Below, one piece after another: positions 9,587 through 21,631 of a DNA stretch of 31,668 bases. The stretch spans positions 1-31,668 of the forward strand of contig JAYMTF010000689.1 in the NCBI GenBank assembly GCA_036897485.1. Direction: 5' to 3'. Under the pieces are notes generated by a model. That model did not search any database and had not been told where the DNA came from. It saw only the letters and a list, made by a program, of their open reading frames with translations. Each line of letters begins with the position of its first letter. The first letter of the stretch is position 1. The position numbers were made by a program, and so were the translations under genes. This stretch comes from Pelargonium nanum (Eukaryota; Streptophyta; Magnoliopsida; Geraniales; Geraniaceae).

Positions 9587-12500
9587 CTACCTGCCTATGT
9601 CTCCTCCCTTGCCTCTCCACAATTCGTCCTCCCGACTAGTAATGCACCCGCCACCCTGCCCGTACTGATCTGTTTTCGCATAGTGCATTTTGATCGCTGC
9701 CACAGGATCTGAAACCCCGGTACATGGTATTGGCCCCCCAACGAGAACTCCGTTCACTCCGACCATACTTCTTGCTTGCTGCTGCTGCAGACTTGATATT
9801 GGTTCAAGACCGTTCCTTATCTGCATCTGCGGCTGCTGCTGGACGTTGGAACCTTCGAGGGTTCTGTAGACCTGGTAGTCAACCACTGCATTGCTGCTGC
9901 TGCTGCTTATTTCCCTTGTCGGGAAAACAGAAACTCCATTCAAACTGCATTCGTTGCTCCTCACCACCGCCTGCATTGGCTGCTGCTCCATTTTCGATGA
10001 TGTGGGATAGTTTGAGAATATGGCAGGATACTTGGCTAGCAGAATGGCAGAATCAGGCAAGGATGAAAACCCGGTTTGTATTTTGTTCCCGTCCCAGAAA
10101 CCATAGCTCCTCATAGGAATGTTCTCGAGGCCCAGATAGTTATTACTATCAAACTTCAGGAGAGCTGAGTTTCCATCCATACTGGTATGACCATTGGATT
10201 TCAGGCTCAATGCCTTGATGCTCATCTTGGGATGATGGGACACCGGCTTCTCCTCATTCTCCTGCTGGTGGGTGACGGGATTTGACTGTTGCGAAGATGG
10301 TGTAGTGAGTATCGTGCCAAACAATTTGACATCACCATTTCTGGATGGCTTCTCTGTATCTGACAAACTCCGAGAATGGGATTTTTGGTAATCACTTATT
10401 TGTTCTAAACTTTGAGGCAGGAGAGGAAGCTCGGCCACTGGATGAGGACTTGAAGTGCTACACTTCTGAAGATAGCAATCCTGTCTCAGAAACCGACTGG
10501 AGAAAATTCTCTCATCAGATTTTGGAAGGCCTTGAACTTCGGGAAGCTGCACACAACTGACATCTCCACTCATCTCCTTCTTGCAAGGCATCTCCAACGG
10601 GTAGCCCCTTAGAATCGAAGAAGACTCCACATGATTCTGTAAAGGATTCTGCTGAAAGTCATCTCTTCTTACAGACTTGTGACACTGCTTATCTCGACTT
10701 TCAGAGTCGTGCGTTGATGACAACCTATCTTGGTTAAGGAGTGAATTTGCAATAGCAAGAGATTTCTCTTGATGCAAGGAGATAACAAGAGCTTTTTCCA
10801 CAGATTTTGAAGGGAGGGAAGATAGATGTGCATTTTCGGAGTCAAGACTCAGCCCCGAACAAGAACTTGCCTCTGCAGCCAGATGGGAAGCATTTGTGAC
10901 TGTATTTGAATCCCGTGTTGAACACTGTAGACCACTATCCCGGCCACTTGAGCCTGAATTGCAATTTTCATCTCGACTATTATCCAGACTGCATCCAGAA
11001 AATAAAAGTGCACGACCCTCTAATCCATTAAGTGATCCTCCAATAGAGATCTCAGATACGCCTATGGTCTCATCAAGCACAGCATTAGAGCTAGATGGGC
11101 CAGTTACTGACTGAGATATAGAAACACCCTGTTCGGTTACCTGCTCACCTGCACCTGCATTTGTTAGTGTAGCAGCACTTTTAGGGGCTTGCACCAACCC
11201 AGAAACATCAATAACACCTTTATCACCATCGCTAACAGACCCGGGTCTGTCCTCCATCTCACAATCTTTGGGGGTTGAAGAGACAACAGCCTCAAAGCAA
11301 GTCTGATTGATCTTTTTCGCAGTCTCAGCGAGATCAGGTTCGACATGGTTCGCAACAATGACAGATGAAGGTAAGTCCTCATCCATTTTTGAGCCTGACT
11401 TGTCACTGCATACAACTGAGCCAGTCTCCACAAGGCAAGCATCTTCAGCATCACTTCCACCTCCATTGGCATCATCACTCCTTGGTGTTCCCACATTTGC
11501 ATGCCTTGGACGTATCGAATCCAATCCTAGACACTTCCTAGCCTTACTAAAGAAGACCTTACACTGATCCCTGGACCTTGTTCTGACGCATCGTGAGATC
11601 TTCAGAAAATCCTTACCATAGGAAGACACTGCCTGTATAAAGATAGACTTCTCTTCATCTGTCCAATCAACAGGGTCCATTTCTCCACAACTTTCATCTG
11701 AACATGTTTCATCATCCACATTCTGTGTAACATCAAGCATCAAAGGCCGTTTTATACTGGAACCCACCTTTCGGTACTTCCAATTGCAATGGCCCTCTCC
11801 AGGGTCAACAGAACTAGTGATGCATGAACCCATTGCCTCTGATGACACAGAACCGCATATACCAGCCAGAACATCAGCAGCAGCTGTTTCCCTTTCATTG
11901 CCAAGATCAACACTGCTTGTTCTTTCTATGATGCCATCATCAGCCTGTGATATTTTTGAGCCACTGTAGTTGCCTAAATAAAACCTTCCAGTATGCCGGT
12001 TTAACATATTGCGGTCTGCATTAGCTGCCATCACTGAAACAGCACCCAGCATATCAAGGGAGGCAACATTCATCTCCCTGTTCCATTTTTTCCCCGATGT
12101 CAACATGTAGGTACTTGTAGAGGACTTCTCCTGCTTCCTGACATCCCCCTTCTTCTTTGTTTTCTCAAAACAATCAGATTTATGATTTTTGTAATAAAAT
12201 TCAACACAGTCTGCAGTGGTCTTGTGCTCGAGAAACGAAGCAATTTTTTTGAAATCCTTCCCAAATATAGCTAGCTTGTCCATAAATATTTCCTTCTCCT
12301 CGGATGTCCAGGGGTTGATCATAGTCCTTTCTTTCTCAATGGCACATGGATCTTCCACTAATCCATTACTATTGATAAACCTCGAAACCATTTTCTCTTT
12401 CTTGTCCAAAATTAATGCTGGCATCTTCAAAGTATTCCTGTAAGGCTTGGCTGGGGAATCTAAATGCATCTTGCTTGTGTAAGTAATTATCTCTGCAGTA

Positions 12501-15500
12501 GGGACCACACTCAAATTTCCTGCAGCCATCCATTTAAAGGAAACAAAATAAATATAAATATATGTGCCACTAACAAAAAAAAAACATATAATTAAGTCCC
12601 TAACTCCTTTAGCAAAAATAAGAACTGATCTCAAAATTCAAAGAAAATAAATACCACACAAACATTGAAACATCATTGATTATCAAACATAAGACATGAG
12701 AATATTGAAAACCTACAAGTACAACATAAATTATGGCATAACCGAAGTTTAAGTTACACAACCATATAGATGACTCTTAACCAAGAATGCCCATTGAATA
12801 AAAAGTGCAGCTAAGGAAGCACAAATATCAAGATCTTGACAAGACATGAACCAAAAACATATCATTGATTATCCAACATAAAACATGAGAATGTTGAAAA
12901 TCTACAAGTACAACATAAAATATGGCATAACCAAAGTATAAGTTACACAACCATATAGATGACTCTTAACCAAGAAAGCCCATTGAAGAAAAAGTACAGC
13001 CAAGGGAGCACAAAAATCAAGATCCTGACAAGGCATTAACCAAAAACATTGATACACCCACAAGGGTAACAAATTACTAAATTTTCCCCCATATTATTTA
13101 AGAGACTTACACAACCATAAGAAACGACAGTTAACAGACACCACAGCATCAAAACGAATTGCCATCTTCATATTCAGCAGAGGATAATAATTTCAACCAA
13201 ACACTGAGGTGTAATATGCATGTGGCCTTAGGTGACATTTATAATGAAATTGTAATACAAACATGGCCATTCATTTATCAAACACGAAACCCAACTTCAG
13301 AAACATTACCTATATCAAGATTTTAAGCAGGTAATCCATAAGCGTATTATATGCAAAAGAGCAACTAATTCCAGAGCTCTTAGTTCCCAACACTAAGTGT
13401 TAATAAGGACACCAATAAGCAAGTAACAAAGACAAAAGAAAGATGCAAGACGTGCAATATTATATCAAGCCGAATCAACCAACTTACTTTCTCCAGGCAA
13501 ACCCCAAAATCCTAAATCAATAGAACACACCCACAACTCAACTACTCCCAAGTAAATAAATGTTTAAGAGAAGACAAACTCAAATTTGTTATGTGCTTCT
13601 CAAATAGCAAACATAAACTATTCACCATGCCTTGTAAAAAATAAATGCAGTGATTTGCTTACCGGTAGAGGAAAAGCGGGGGCGAACAGAGGATCGATGC
13701 TTCTGGCACCCACTATGAGCAACCCGCAAACTTGATTCAAATTTTCTCTGAGATTTTGCACGGTATTTCTTTAAAGAAAGAACATGCAGATCTTCCTTCC
13801 ACAAATGCCTAAGGGCTTTAAACTTGAGGGTAATAGCTCTCTCCTTAAATCTTAGAAAGTGCTTCCTCGTGGCAAATTTTTCTCTAATCAGAGATTCATT
13901 TTGACAAATCGAGGTACTGTTAACCTCTGATTTATCAAACTTATACTGACTACTCGGCATTAACTTATTAAATACTTCAGATGCTTGATCTGCACAAACT
14001 TTATTGGAAGCCAAAATTACTTTATATAACATGTTTTCTCCATCAGCATGCAAACTCGGATCCTTAGAAACAGGTTCATCATTTTGAATGTTGAACACAT
14101 TGCCATCTTCACAAGTAGGAGCACCAGTCTTCTTAGACGAACAAGAAACCAACAAGTTTGCTCCTGAGTTTGCCCGATCTTCAATCAAATTTCCAGCACA
14201 TTCACCATTTCCCGCCGCAACAGATGGGGCAGCTGCTGTCCCCAATGCAGGCTGTTCAACAAACTTGGATGTTGCAGTTCCAGGACTATCAATATCTTCA
14301 TCTTTAACATCTGCATGAGCATCTAATGCACCATTGCAGAGTGCCATCTCCTCCATGGTTGTATCCCCACAAGAAATAATATGCAAAGGAGCAGGTCGAT
14401 GAATCAAAACGCCTTGTTCTTGGCTGGCTTTTGTATTGTTCTCAACTTGCAATGAACTAGAGGCAGCTGGACGTGCACCACTCCCACTAGACTCAGATTT
14501 CAATAACTTGAGCTCATTTTCAAGCATATCAATTTCAGTCTCTGTAATCTCCAATGTCTTTGAAAGGTCACCTTTCCATACAAGCAACTTACTCATTGCT
14601 GTAGATCTCACAAAACTGGAGTCCAGACTTGGGTCGTCTGACTGTAGCAATTGAGTAACTGAAGAACCTAAATTAGCAATCAAACTTATATCCAACTTCT
14701 CTAAATTAAAAGGAAATCTCTCTAGATGACCCTGCACCCCTTGACCTGGTGACATACATAAATTAGTGACATCATCAATATTGACTGCCTTGACAAATGA
14801 CTTATCCTCCAATCCTGCAGCATAAAATCAAAAGTTGTGAATTAAATATTTGCCTAAAGGATAAAAATGCATATAAAAGAACCTTTTTGGAGGTAATGAC
14901 TTATGGAATCTATTCTCGAAAATTGCTTTACAGGAAGAGCATTCAATACATTTCAGTACTACAAAAAGGCAATGGCTTACAAGTCATGAGAGAATCTCAA
15001 CCACGAGAGGCACAAAACACTCAACCCCCATAATATAGCAGAAAGGTAATCTAGATATAAAGAATTTAGAATATTGTATTGTACTAAAAGTTGATCAAAA
15101 TCGCGTCAATAAAAAATCTAGAAATAAACGGGTACAAGCATACCCAGTGATAACACAACACGGAGAAGCCATGGACCTCAAAGAAGGTATAGAAATACAG
15201 TATATAGACAGAAAAGGGACAGAAAAAGAATGTGAGGGGGGTTCAGTGTTGTCGGGGATTCAGGATGCACATAAAAAATTGTTTGTAATGTGGAAACCAG
15301 AATAAATTACATACAAATTGAGTGAACCGAACATTCGAATTTCCAGCAAAGTGACTGGCAAATAAATCTAATATAATGGCACAAAAAATCATCCAACACC
15401 CACAGGCTGTAAGGGCAAATGTCCTCTTCTGGAAATATAGCCACCAGAATATAAGTGGACGCAACAGGATTAGGACATTCTAATCGACATTCTGATTTAC

Positions 15501-17356
15501 AAAAAGATTTATTTAAGTGATCAAACAAAGATTAATTTAGTGGCTTAGTATCATTCGTACATATGCACCCTTGGTTAACAGAAAAAGGAGATATTTAAGA
15601 TTTAAGACAAGTGCAATGAAAACTTGATTGACTATGCTGCTGTGATTGATTAGCAGAACATATCAAACATTTGCTTTAAGGTCCCACATTTCCAAAATAT
15701 CAAACCACCAAAATTGGCTTCACGTTTCACAAAACTTCTTTCTTCCAAATTTAAAACACACCATGGAACAATTAGACAGAATAGAAGTGTTTCATAATAG
15801 AGTGTACCTAATAATAGTTCTCATTACTTCAACTAATAACAGAATGCTAGGTATCTGACAAACTTAACAAAAATTGCAGAAAGATATAAGCAAATCAGAA
15901 TTCGAAAGAAAGATTAATTCGAAAAAACTACAGCTCTAAATATGGAGAAGTTTCCAACTTACCAGGAGAGGAACTACAAGCAACAGAGGATGGAGTTGCA
16001 GGAGAGGCACAGTCAGAAAAGGCCGTGACTCTAGGGCTTCTATCGGACAAATTTGAACCATTGCCAAGGACAGGTTCTGAATTGCTAGCAGAAAAAACAA
16101 CCACATTTCTGTTCAATCCTTCATCGGGGCCATCAACTTTTTTTTTCTCATACTTCGCCAAACCTTCACCCCATTTCAGACGAGGTTTCTTCCTAGAAAC
16201 CGTCTCTTCAGATGGTGCAGATGTAACAAAGGTAGCAGCATCCCCAGAAGGGGATTGGACTGGTGTCACATTCTTTGGCTGTGGTTTCACATTTGTTTCA
16301 TTGGAGTCCACGCCCCCCATGCTCTTTGAGCTACTTGAGTGGCTAAAACCAGAACCCCGTGAAGATAAGCTCCCCGAGCGAGCCCACTTCAGGGTCTTCC
16401 ATTCAAGGGAGCCCAGTGGGCTCTCCTTGTCATATCTCTGACTTGTGCCAGACCCATTGACACCTTCTATCTTCTCATGATTGTCATTTGATGGAAGTTG
16501 ATCACACGAGTTCCCAAAGTCCAATTGAGAGTGGGAGGGGTATGCTGGAGTATCATCAACAGACCTCTGATCATTGTTTACTTCATGTAGCCGCCCAGGG
16601 GCATTTAGAGACCCATTATTAATTTCCCAAGAATGGCCTTTCCAATCTCTCTGGCTAAAAGACCCTCGGATTTCCCTACTGTTCCGGCCATACTTCCCTT
16701 CTCCACGTGAGAAAGATGGTCTGCAGGTATCATCTTCCAACATCTTGTCGCATGGCCTAGATGGGGTGTACCCATGACCATAATCTTCAGAAAACATGTG
16801 CCACCCACCCTGCTTACCATGACCTTCAGAAAATATTTGAAAAGAGGAAATTTTCAACAATAATCAACAAAAGAAGGAGCACATGCTTTTCAAATACAAG
16901 GAGCAAATAATTTTCTCATAGAAGTAAATTTTATCATAAACCATCATTGGCACTAAAAAAACACCTTTATCATAATCGCACATAAAATCTCAAGATCCAA
17001 TCAATAGAAATCACCAAACAACATTTTACAGCATTAATATAAACCCAGTTGTTTCTCTACTTAGCAAAATCAATGATAAAGGAGCGGCCTTGGAGCCTCA
17101 GCATCAAAAGACAGCCCCAAAAAACCTTGTAAAGATGACCCTAAATCTAACAGATAGAGATAAAAAGAGACCAAAAAAACTATAGCTCACCTGGATGTCT
17201 GCGAAATTCGGCAGATCCCCAGCGATTGAACTCGCGCTGGCCATGGTGTGAGGACGAGTCCCTCCATCTCCCCGCCGACCCCAAGGACTCCGACCTCTCG
17301 TGCTTCCTCTCCTTGAAGAAGTCTTTCCGATCCCAAGACAATGGTTCAGGCGGCAT
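9587..17356 (-). CDS. PWR: POWERDRESS-like double-SANT (NCoR/SMRT-type) corepressor protein, 1703 aa
   Basis: Coding exons on the minus strand: 17356-17191, 16823-15963, 14814-13663 and 12519-9587 (TAG 9589-9587), all GT..AG with phase-1 junctions, giving 1703 residues. Arabidopsis PWR (about 1650 residues) is a nuclear SANT protein that partners HDA9 in histone deacetylation. The start MPPEPLSWDRKDFFKERKHE matches the family N-terminus. A conserved block RKKPRLKWGEGLAKYEKKK is at about 266-284. A predicted coiled coil lies at about 417-453 (LEITETEIDMLENELKLL) and a basic helical region at about 653-693. SANT1 is at about 794-841 (NPWTSEEKEIFMDKL...YYKNHKSDC) and SANT2 at about 1009-1058 (VDWTDEEKSIFIQAV...DQCKVFFSKARKCLGLD). 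The rest is Ser/Asn/Gln-rich, probably disordered, with Gln runs near the end. Exon 4 alone encodes 977 residues. No frame break is seen. Paralogue versus orthologue was not tested. Confidence 0.93.
12672..13049. repeat. 189-bp tandem duplication in PWR-like intron 3
   Basis: Two head-to-tail copies, 12672-12860 and 12861-13049, both begin ATCATTGATTATC and end ACCAAAAACAT. They keep the same length with only scattered substitutions (for example AACATAAGACATGAGAATAT against AACATAAAACATGAGAATGT). They fill a third of the intron between coding exons 3 and 4 (12520-13662). The copies are non-coding and AT-rich. Equal length with substitutions only indicates a single unequal event followed by drift. 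Confidence 0.9.
14815..15962 (-). other. PWR-like intron 2, no feature seen
   Basis: A 1.15-kb intron between coding exons 2 and 3, with acceptor CTGCAG before GATTGGAGG and donor CCTG/GTAAGT. I see no repeat or coding sequence. Short opposite-strand frames (for example 14797-15033, 15646-15858) look incidental. Confidence 0.6.
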
Positions 17357-17929
17357 GAAAACTATCACAAGAGCATGGGCAGCCACAATCCCACCGTACC
17401 AGCCAACACAGCACACAAACCAAATCGAACAAACAGAGCTCAAAACAGTAGTCCCTACGATTCCCCAAACCAGATCAAACCAAAAATCACGCAGGCAGCA
17501 ACGCACGAACCGTCCTGAAACAAACGAGCCGATTTCAGGGCTTTCAAAGAAGACAAGATGTGCAAATACCAAAAACTAGGGCTTCCTGAACAATACATAA
17601 TCACATACAACCAAATGGGCACCGTAATCACCACACGCAACCACAAAACACCGATCCTAAGACTCGAATATTCCCAAACAGAAACAAACAAAGCTCAAAA
17701 CGCCCACTACGGGTCCTTTCCCCACCAGATCGAACAAATCGCCCCCAAACCACACTCGAGCCCTCGGCACCGAATCTAGGACTTTCACAATCCAAATTCC
17801 AAACCTAAAACTCTGATGAACATGACAAAGACGAAGGCAACGACGGCGACGGCTTAATCAAACCTACCTGAAGAGGTCGATCGAATTCTGGAAACAGACA
17901 GCGACGACGACAGACGCACGAGGCGGCAT
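17346..17929 (-). promoter_or_regulatory. Predicted upstream ORF overlapping the PWR-like start codon
   Basis: The first ATG of the leader (17929-17927) opens a short frame. With the predicted splice 17868/17361 it encodes 25 residues (MPPRASVVVAVCFQNS...) and stops at TGA 17348-17346. That overlaps the main ATG by 11 bases in another frame. If the intron is retained, the same frame ends at a TAG formed across the donor (AGG TAG). An overlapping upstream ORF usually lowers main-ORF translation. The call depends on the unverified transcription start and splice. Confidence 0.4.
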
Positions 17930-18080
17930 GGAATTTTTCTGCTAGGGTTTGCGAAATTGTGGAGGCGTCTCTCTCCTTCCAACTCTGTGAGCTTTGTCTC
18001 TCTCTCTAAGAAAAAAAAAACTATTTTTTTCTCTCTCTAGAAATTTTCTCTCTCTTTCTCGGCTGGTGGAAAATCTGTGT
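17357..18080 (-). promoter_or_regulatory. PWR-like 5' leader with predicted UTR intron, GA-rich tract and telo-box
   Basis: Read on the minus strand, the leader is GA-rich (GAGAGAGAAAA runs at about 18060-18000). It carries a telo-box AAACCCTA (complement of TAGGGTTT at 17943-17950), then a first ATG at 17929-17927. A donor CTTCAG/GTAGGT ends an exon at 17868. The best acceptor next to the main start is GTGATAG/TTTTC, resuming at 17361, five bases before the main ATG at 17356. The UTR intron would be 17867-17362. The acceptor choice is a prediction and other AGs are available upstream. Confidence 0.5.
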
Positions 18081-20522
18081 TTGGAGCGAGAGAAAGTGAG
18101 GCGATAAGGGACAAAGAGAGCCTTGAGCCGAGGGTGTGGTATCCGTAACTCAACGCCTCTATTAAATTCTATTTCAATCTACTTTCGCGTCCGCTTATTA
18201 TTAAATTGCTTTCTTTATATTTTAATTTTCGATTTTTGAGTTTTTTATTTCACTATCAGTCCTTTCACTTTTTCCCTCTTTCACTTTGGCCCCTCAACGC
18301 GACCCCCTGTTTTTGTAATTATTGTTCTGGAGAAAGGCCCTTGGTTTTTGAATTAATTACGGGGATGGAAAGGTAATTTCTGGCGCCATCACCGCTTTTT
18401 TTATATGACGAATTTACCCTTGTGATTGGTGACAGGGACAGACCACTCCGGTGATGACATTTATAAGAACGTGTGTTCGGAATTTCAATTATATTTATTC
18501 GGTGAAATTTTCAATCAAGACACAAAATAAATGAATTTAGACGGTCGTTTTGTGTCCGCAAATTTATTGAGGTGGGTAAGGATGCTAATTGATTGTATTA
18601 ATTTAATAATTTATTGGTTAAGATTCTTTTTTCTCGACTAGAAACAGGATTTTTTAGTTTTGTCTTCCCGTGTTTGGAGTTTTGTTTTTATTATTTCTCG
18701 TTGGAAGTTGTGTTTTTGCGGTGAACTCTAATACATTTCAAGTCTTATAAGGCGTGTAGATCAAAGGCGTCATGATAAAATCGGTGCATTCGGTTTGATT
18801 GTTGGTATTACATTGAATCATGTTGAGCATGTATATAATATAGATTTTGTTTTGTCAGTATGCCTGAAAATTAAGTGACTTATATTTTAATTAGGACGTC
18901 GCTTTCTATGTCAGATTTAGCGGAGTTGGTAGACTTACATGCTCTTAACAAATTTTTATATTTGCAATGTTAGATCTATAGTTGATATAATATGAATTAC
19001 CATAGGGAAAAAAATAACATTTAACTCTCTTCCCATCAAATATTCCATTATATTTTTTTATGAATATTTTCATATTTCTCGTAACAAATTAGAAACTATA
19101 TGGTATCTCATATTTGATTATAATAAGTTGAATTGTACAACATGATACGGTAAATATGTTTATATAATTTGGTTTAAATTTACACTACCTGACTCAACAT
19201 GTTTTTTTTACAGAGAATCAACGTGTTTTAATCAAACAAGTTATGTTATTATAATTAACTTTTTAATAAAAGATGAAATACTATTTGTCACGTCACACGT
19301 GAACAATTACCGTTCTTTATGTATAATCACATTCGCTCGTGGTAAATATTTTTTAATTTAAATTTAGATTGTATTTGATCGAAACTTTTAAACTCAAATG
19401 ACACAAAATTTAAGATTGAAACTTTTCACATAAGTTATGACAAATGCAGTATTATTGACAAAAAGAAAACAAAAATGGTTAATTTTCAAATCACACTTCT
19501 CCAACAACATTTCAACACACAAGTGAAATTGGGCCACAAAATGTCATCTGCTATTATTGTAGAAAGAAATGGTTGGTAGCTTTTTAAGTTACTTCCATTA
19601 ATAACAGTGAGCAAATATTTTTTTTAAAAATTGTATTATATTCAAAACAAAATGAGATAACATTCCAATTTTAGAGTACATACAAAGTTTTTAATAATAA
19701 TTTTTTATTTTTGTTCTATTTTTACTCTTGATTTTTTTTCAAACATAGAGAGTGATGAGTGGGATCTGCTAGATCTTACAGGTTTGATTAATTGCATTGT
19801 CAGACTCAGACCATCACCCAAACAGCCCCTAAAATCATGCTTGCCATAAACTAGTTGTTCAGAGTGGATTGAGTCACATGTTTAATGGTAATTAATTATA
19901 CAAAATTAATGTCAATTTGACTTTCCACAGTTTTGACTTTTTGATCAATAGGGTCCTAATCCTATGGCCCAAATCAGATCAAAAGTCCTCTTGGTCAATT
20001 GGGCCTACAAAGTCCAACTAGTTCACACAAGACCAAAACCCTCACTTAGGCCCATCTCTAACTGAATGTTACTCCATCCTGATTTTAAAGAAGGATCGGT
20101 GGTTGTTGATACTTTGAAATCTCGTCGCGATGAAAAAACTTACAATTTGTGAATGCATAAACTCAACTATGAGTTTTTTCCCATAATACAAAGGGATGGG
20201 GGCTTGGATGAAAACATTCCATGACGAAAACCCGAAACTCCTATATTTTAAATTAATAACTAATATTTGAAAATTCAGAAAAAAAAATCCATTTTTATTT
20301 ATGTCAAATGATAGAATTATTATAAGGGGTAGCAACTATTCTTCTATTTATTCGATCAATATTTTTAGAATTTATTATATTTAGTATTTATCGCATTTAT
20401 AAAAGAAAATCTTCTCTCACACATACATAAAAACTAACGCTCAACTAACTATGAGGTGTCTCGAACCCGAGGGCAAAGGGTTAAAAGAAAAGGAAAAAGA
20501 AAAAGAAACAAAAATGTAAGCA

Positions 20523-20750
20523 TTGATGATGGAAGGGTCCATTTCCCATATGGAGAGGAGAGCCTCAAAAATGAAAATGGAATCTAAAGCCATCATTTTC
20601 AGCTTTTTATCAGTCTCCCAACTTGTCAACATGGTAGGGTTTGTAGTAGGGTCATGTCTATTTCTTCTCTTCAACTTGTTTCTATGTTGTATCATGATTC
20701 ATCTTTTCTTCATTTTATTATTATACTTTATGATAAAAAAGAAAATCTGA
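20523..20750 (+). CDS. Small hydrophobic ORF, 75 aa, doubtful
   Basis: This open frame starts MMMEGSISHMERRASKMKME and runs into a long hydrophobic stretch (VNMVGFVVGSCLFLLFNLF, then CCIMIHLFFILLLYFMI) ending in lysines, enough for one or two membrane spans. The segment after MKMESKAIIF recalls the start of plant four-span membrane proteins (DUF1218-type), but this is only an impression. The second half may simply be T-rich DNA read as Phe/Leu. There is no clear promoter, intron or neighbour. It could be a relic of a longer gene or chance. Confidence 0.15.
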   Translation: MMMEGSISHMERRASKMKMESKAIIFSFLSVSQLVNMVGFVVGSCLFLLFNLFLCCIMIHLFFILLLYFMIKKKI

Positions 20751-21425
20751 AAAATTAAAATTTGGGGTTTTGGAGATGACTCCTATTTGTTCCAAATCTA
20801 GCTAATATAGTTGAGTGTAAATATTATTACATTTTGGATAAAAATAAATCTGAATTTGAGTCATTACTTGCATTGCGTTTTTTCGAATTAAATCAATTTA
20901 GGTGATTTTTGTGACCAAAGTATTGTCATTTTTCCTAATAAAATATTTGGTTTGACTAATTAATGAATTGCGCGAATTCGTAAGATGTCAAAGCTAAAAA
21001 TAGTAGCCTAATAGAATTTTCTTTTTCTCCCTTTAATATTATAGGTTTTATTTTTAGTGTGAATTTCAATGTTGATTTTTTTAGACTTACAAGAAAAGCC
21101 TAACAAGTCATTTTATTTTAATAATATTTAAATCTACCCTCTCAATTAAAAAAAAATATGATGGTTGAATCATAAAGATGTTTATTAGAGACTTAATATT
21201 CAACCATCACTTGATGTTCTTTTCTTTATTTTTTGGTAAAAATATTGTAGGGAGTAATTTCTTTATTTGTGTGAGTCAAATCTGGGTTGGTAAAAAAGTA
21301 TGAGCTATACAGTCCTGATACTAATTATTATTATGGGCCCACTTAGAAAAAATATAATATGTGTAATAAATGGGCCGTGAGCCCAATTGAAATTATGGGA
21401 CAAGAATGTTTGGCATAGACGACTA

Positions 21426-21631
21426 CCGAATCCTAACCCAGGTCATCGCCAACCAGAGGGTGGATATTGTTAAAACCGTAAAGAAACATATTATCCATTG
21501 AGCTACACAAGTACACAATAAATGGTAGCTCTCCCCCTTTTAGCTTCAAATCTCATCACACACCGTCGGCAAATAGATTTGAACCCGAGACCTCCAAAAA
21601 AATTTAAGATGTTTAAACCGTTTGACCCAAC
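21426..21631 (-). mobile_element. Decayed tRNA-like SINE sequence, two box pairs
   Basis: On the minus strand, an A-box-like TGGGTCAAACGG (complement of 21618-21629) is followed about 40 bases on by the B-box-like GGTCTCGGGTTCAAATC (complement of 21576-21592). Further on, a second pair appears: TGTAGCTCAATGGATAA (complement of 21491-21507) and GACCTGGGTTAGGATTCGG (complement of 21426-21444). Spacing of each pair fits internal pol III promoters. I see no target-site duplication or tail, so borders are approximate and the reading as SINE debris is an inference. Confidence 0.3.

Noticed and set aside
9724..10116. 130-residue open frame on the plus strand
   Set aside because: It lies antisense within the last PWR-like exon and is a shadow of its Gln/Ser-rich coding sequence, with no family features.
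17226..17579. 117-residue plus-strand frame
   Set aside because: It is antisense to PWR-like exon 1 and the UTR intron and has low-complexity Gln/Thr/Asn/Pro content.
20452..20475. Possible tRNA gene (B-box-like GGGTTCGAGAC on the minus strand)
   Set aside because: No matching A box, acceptor stem or cloverleaf could be formed around it.
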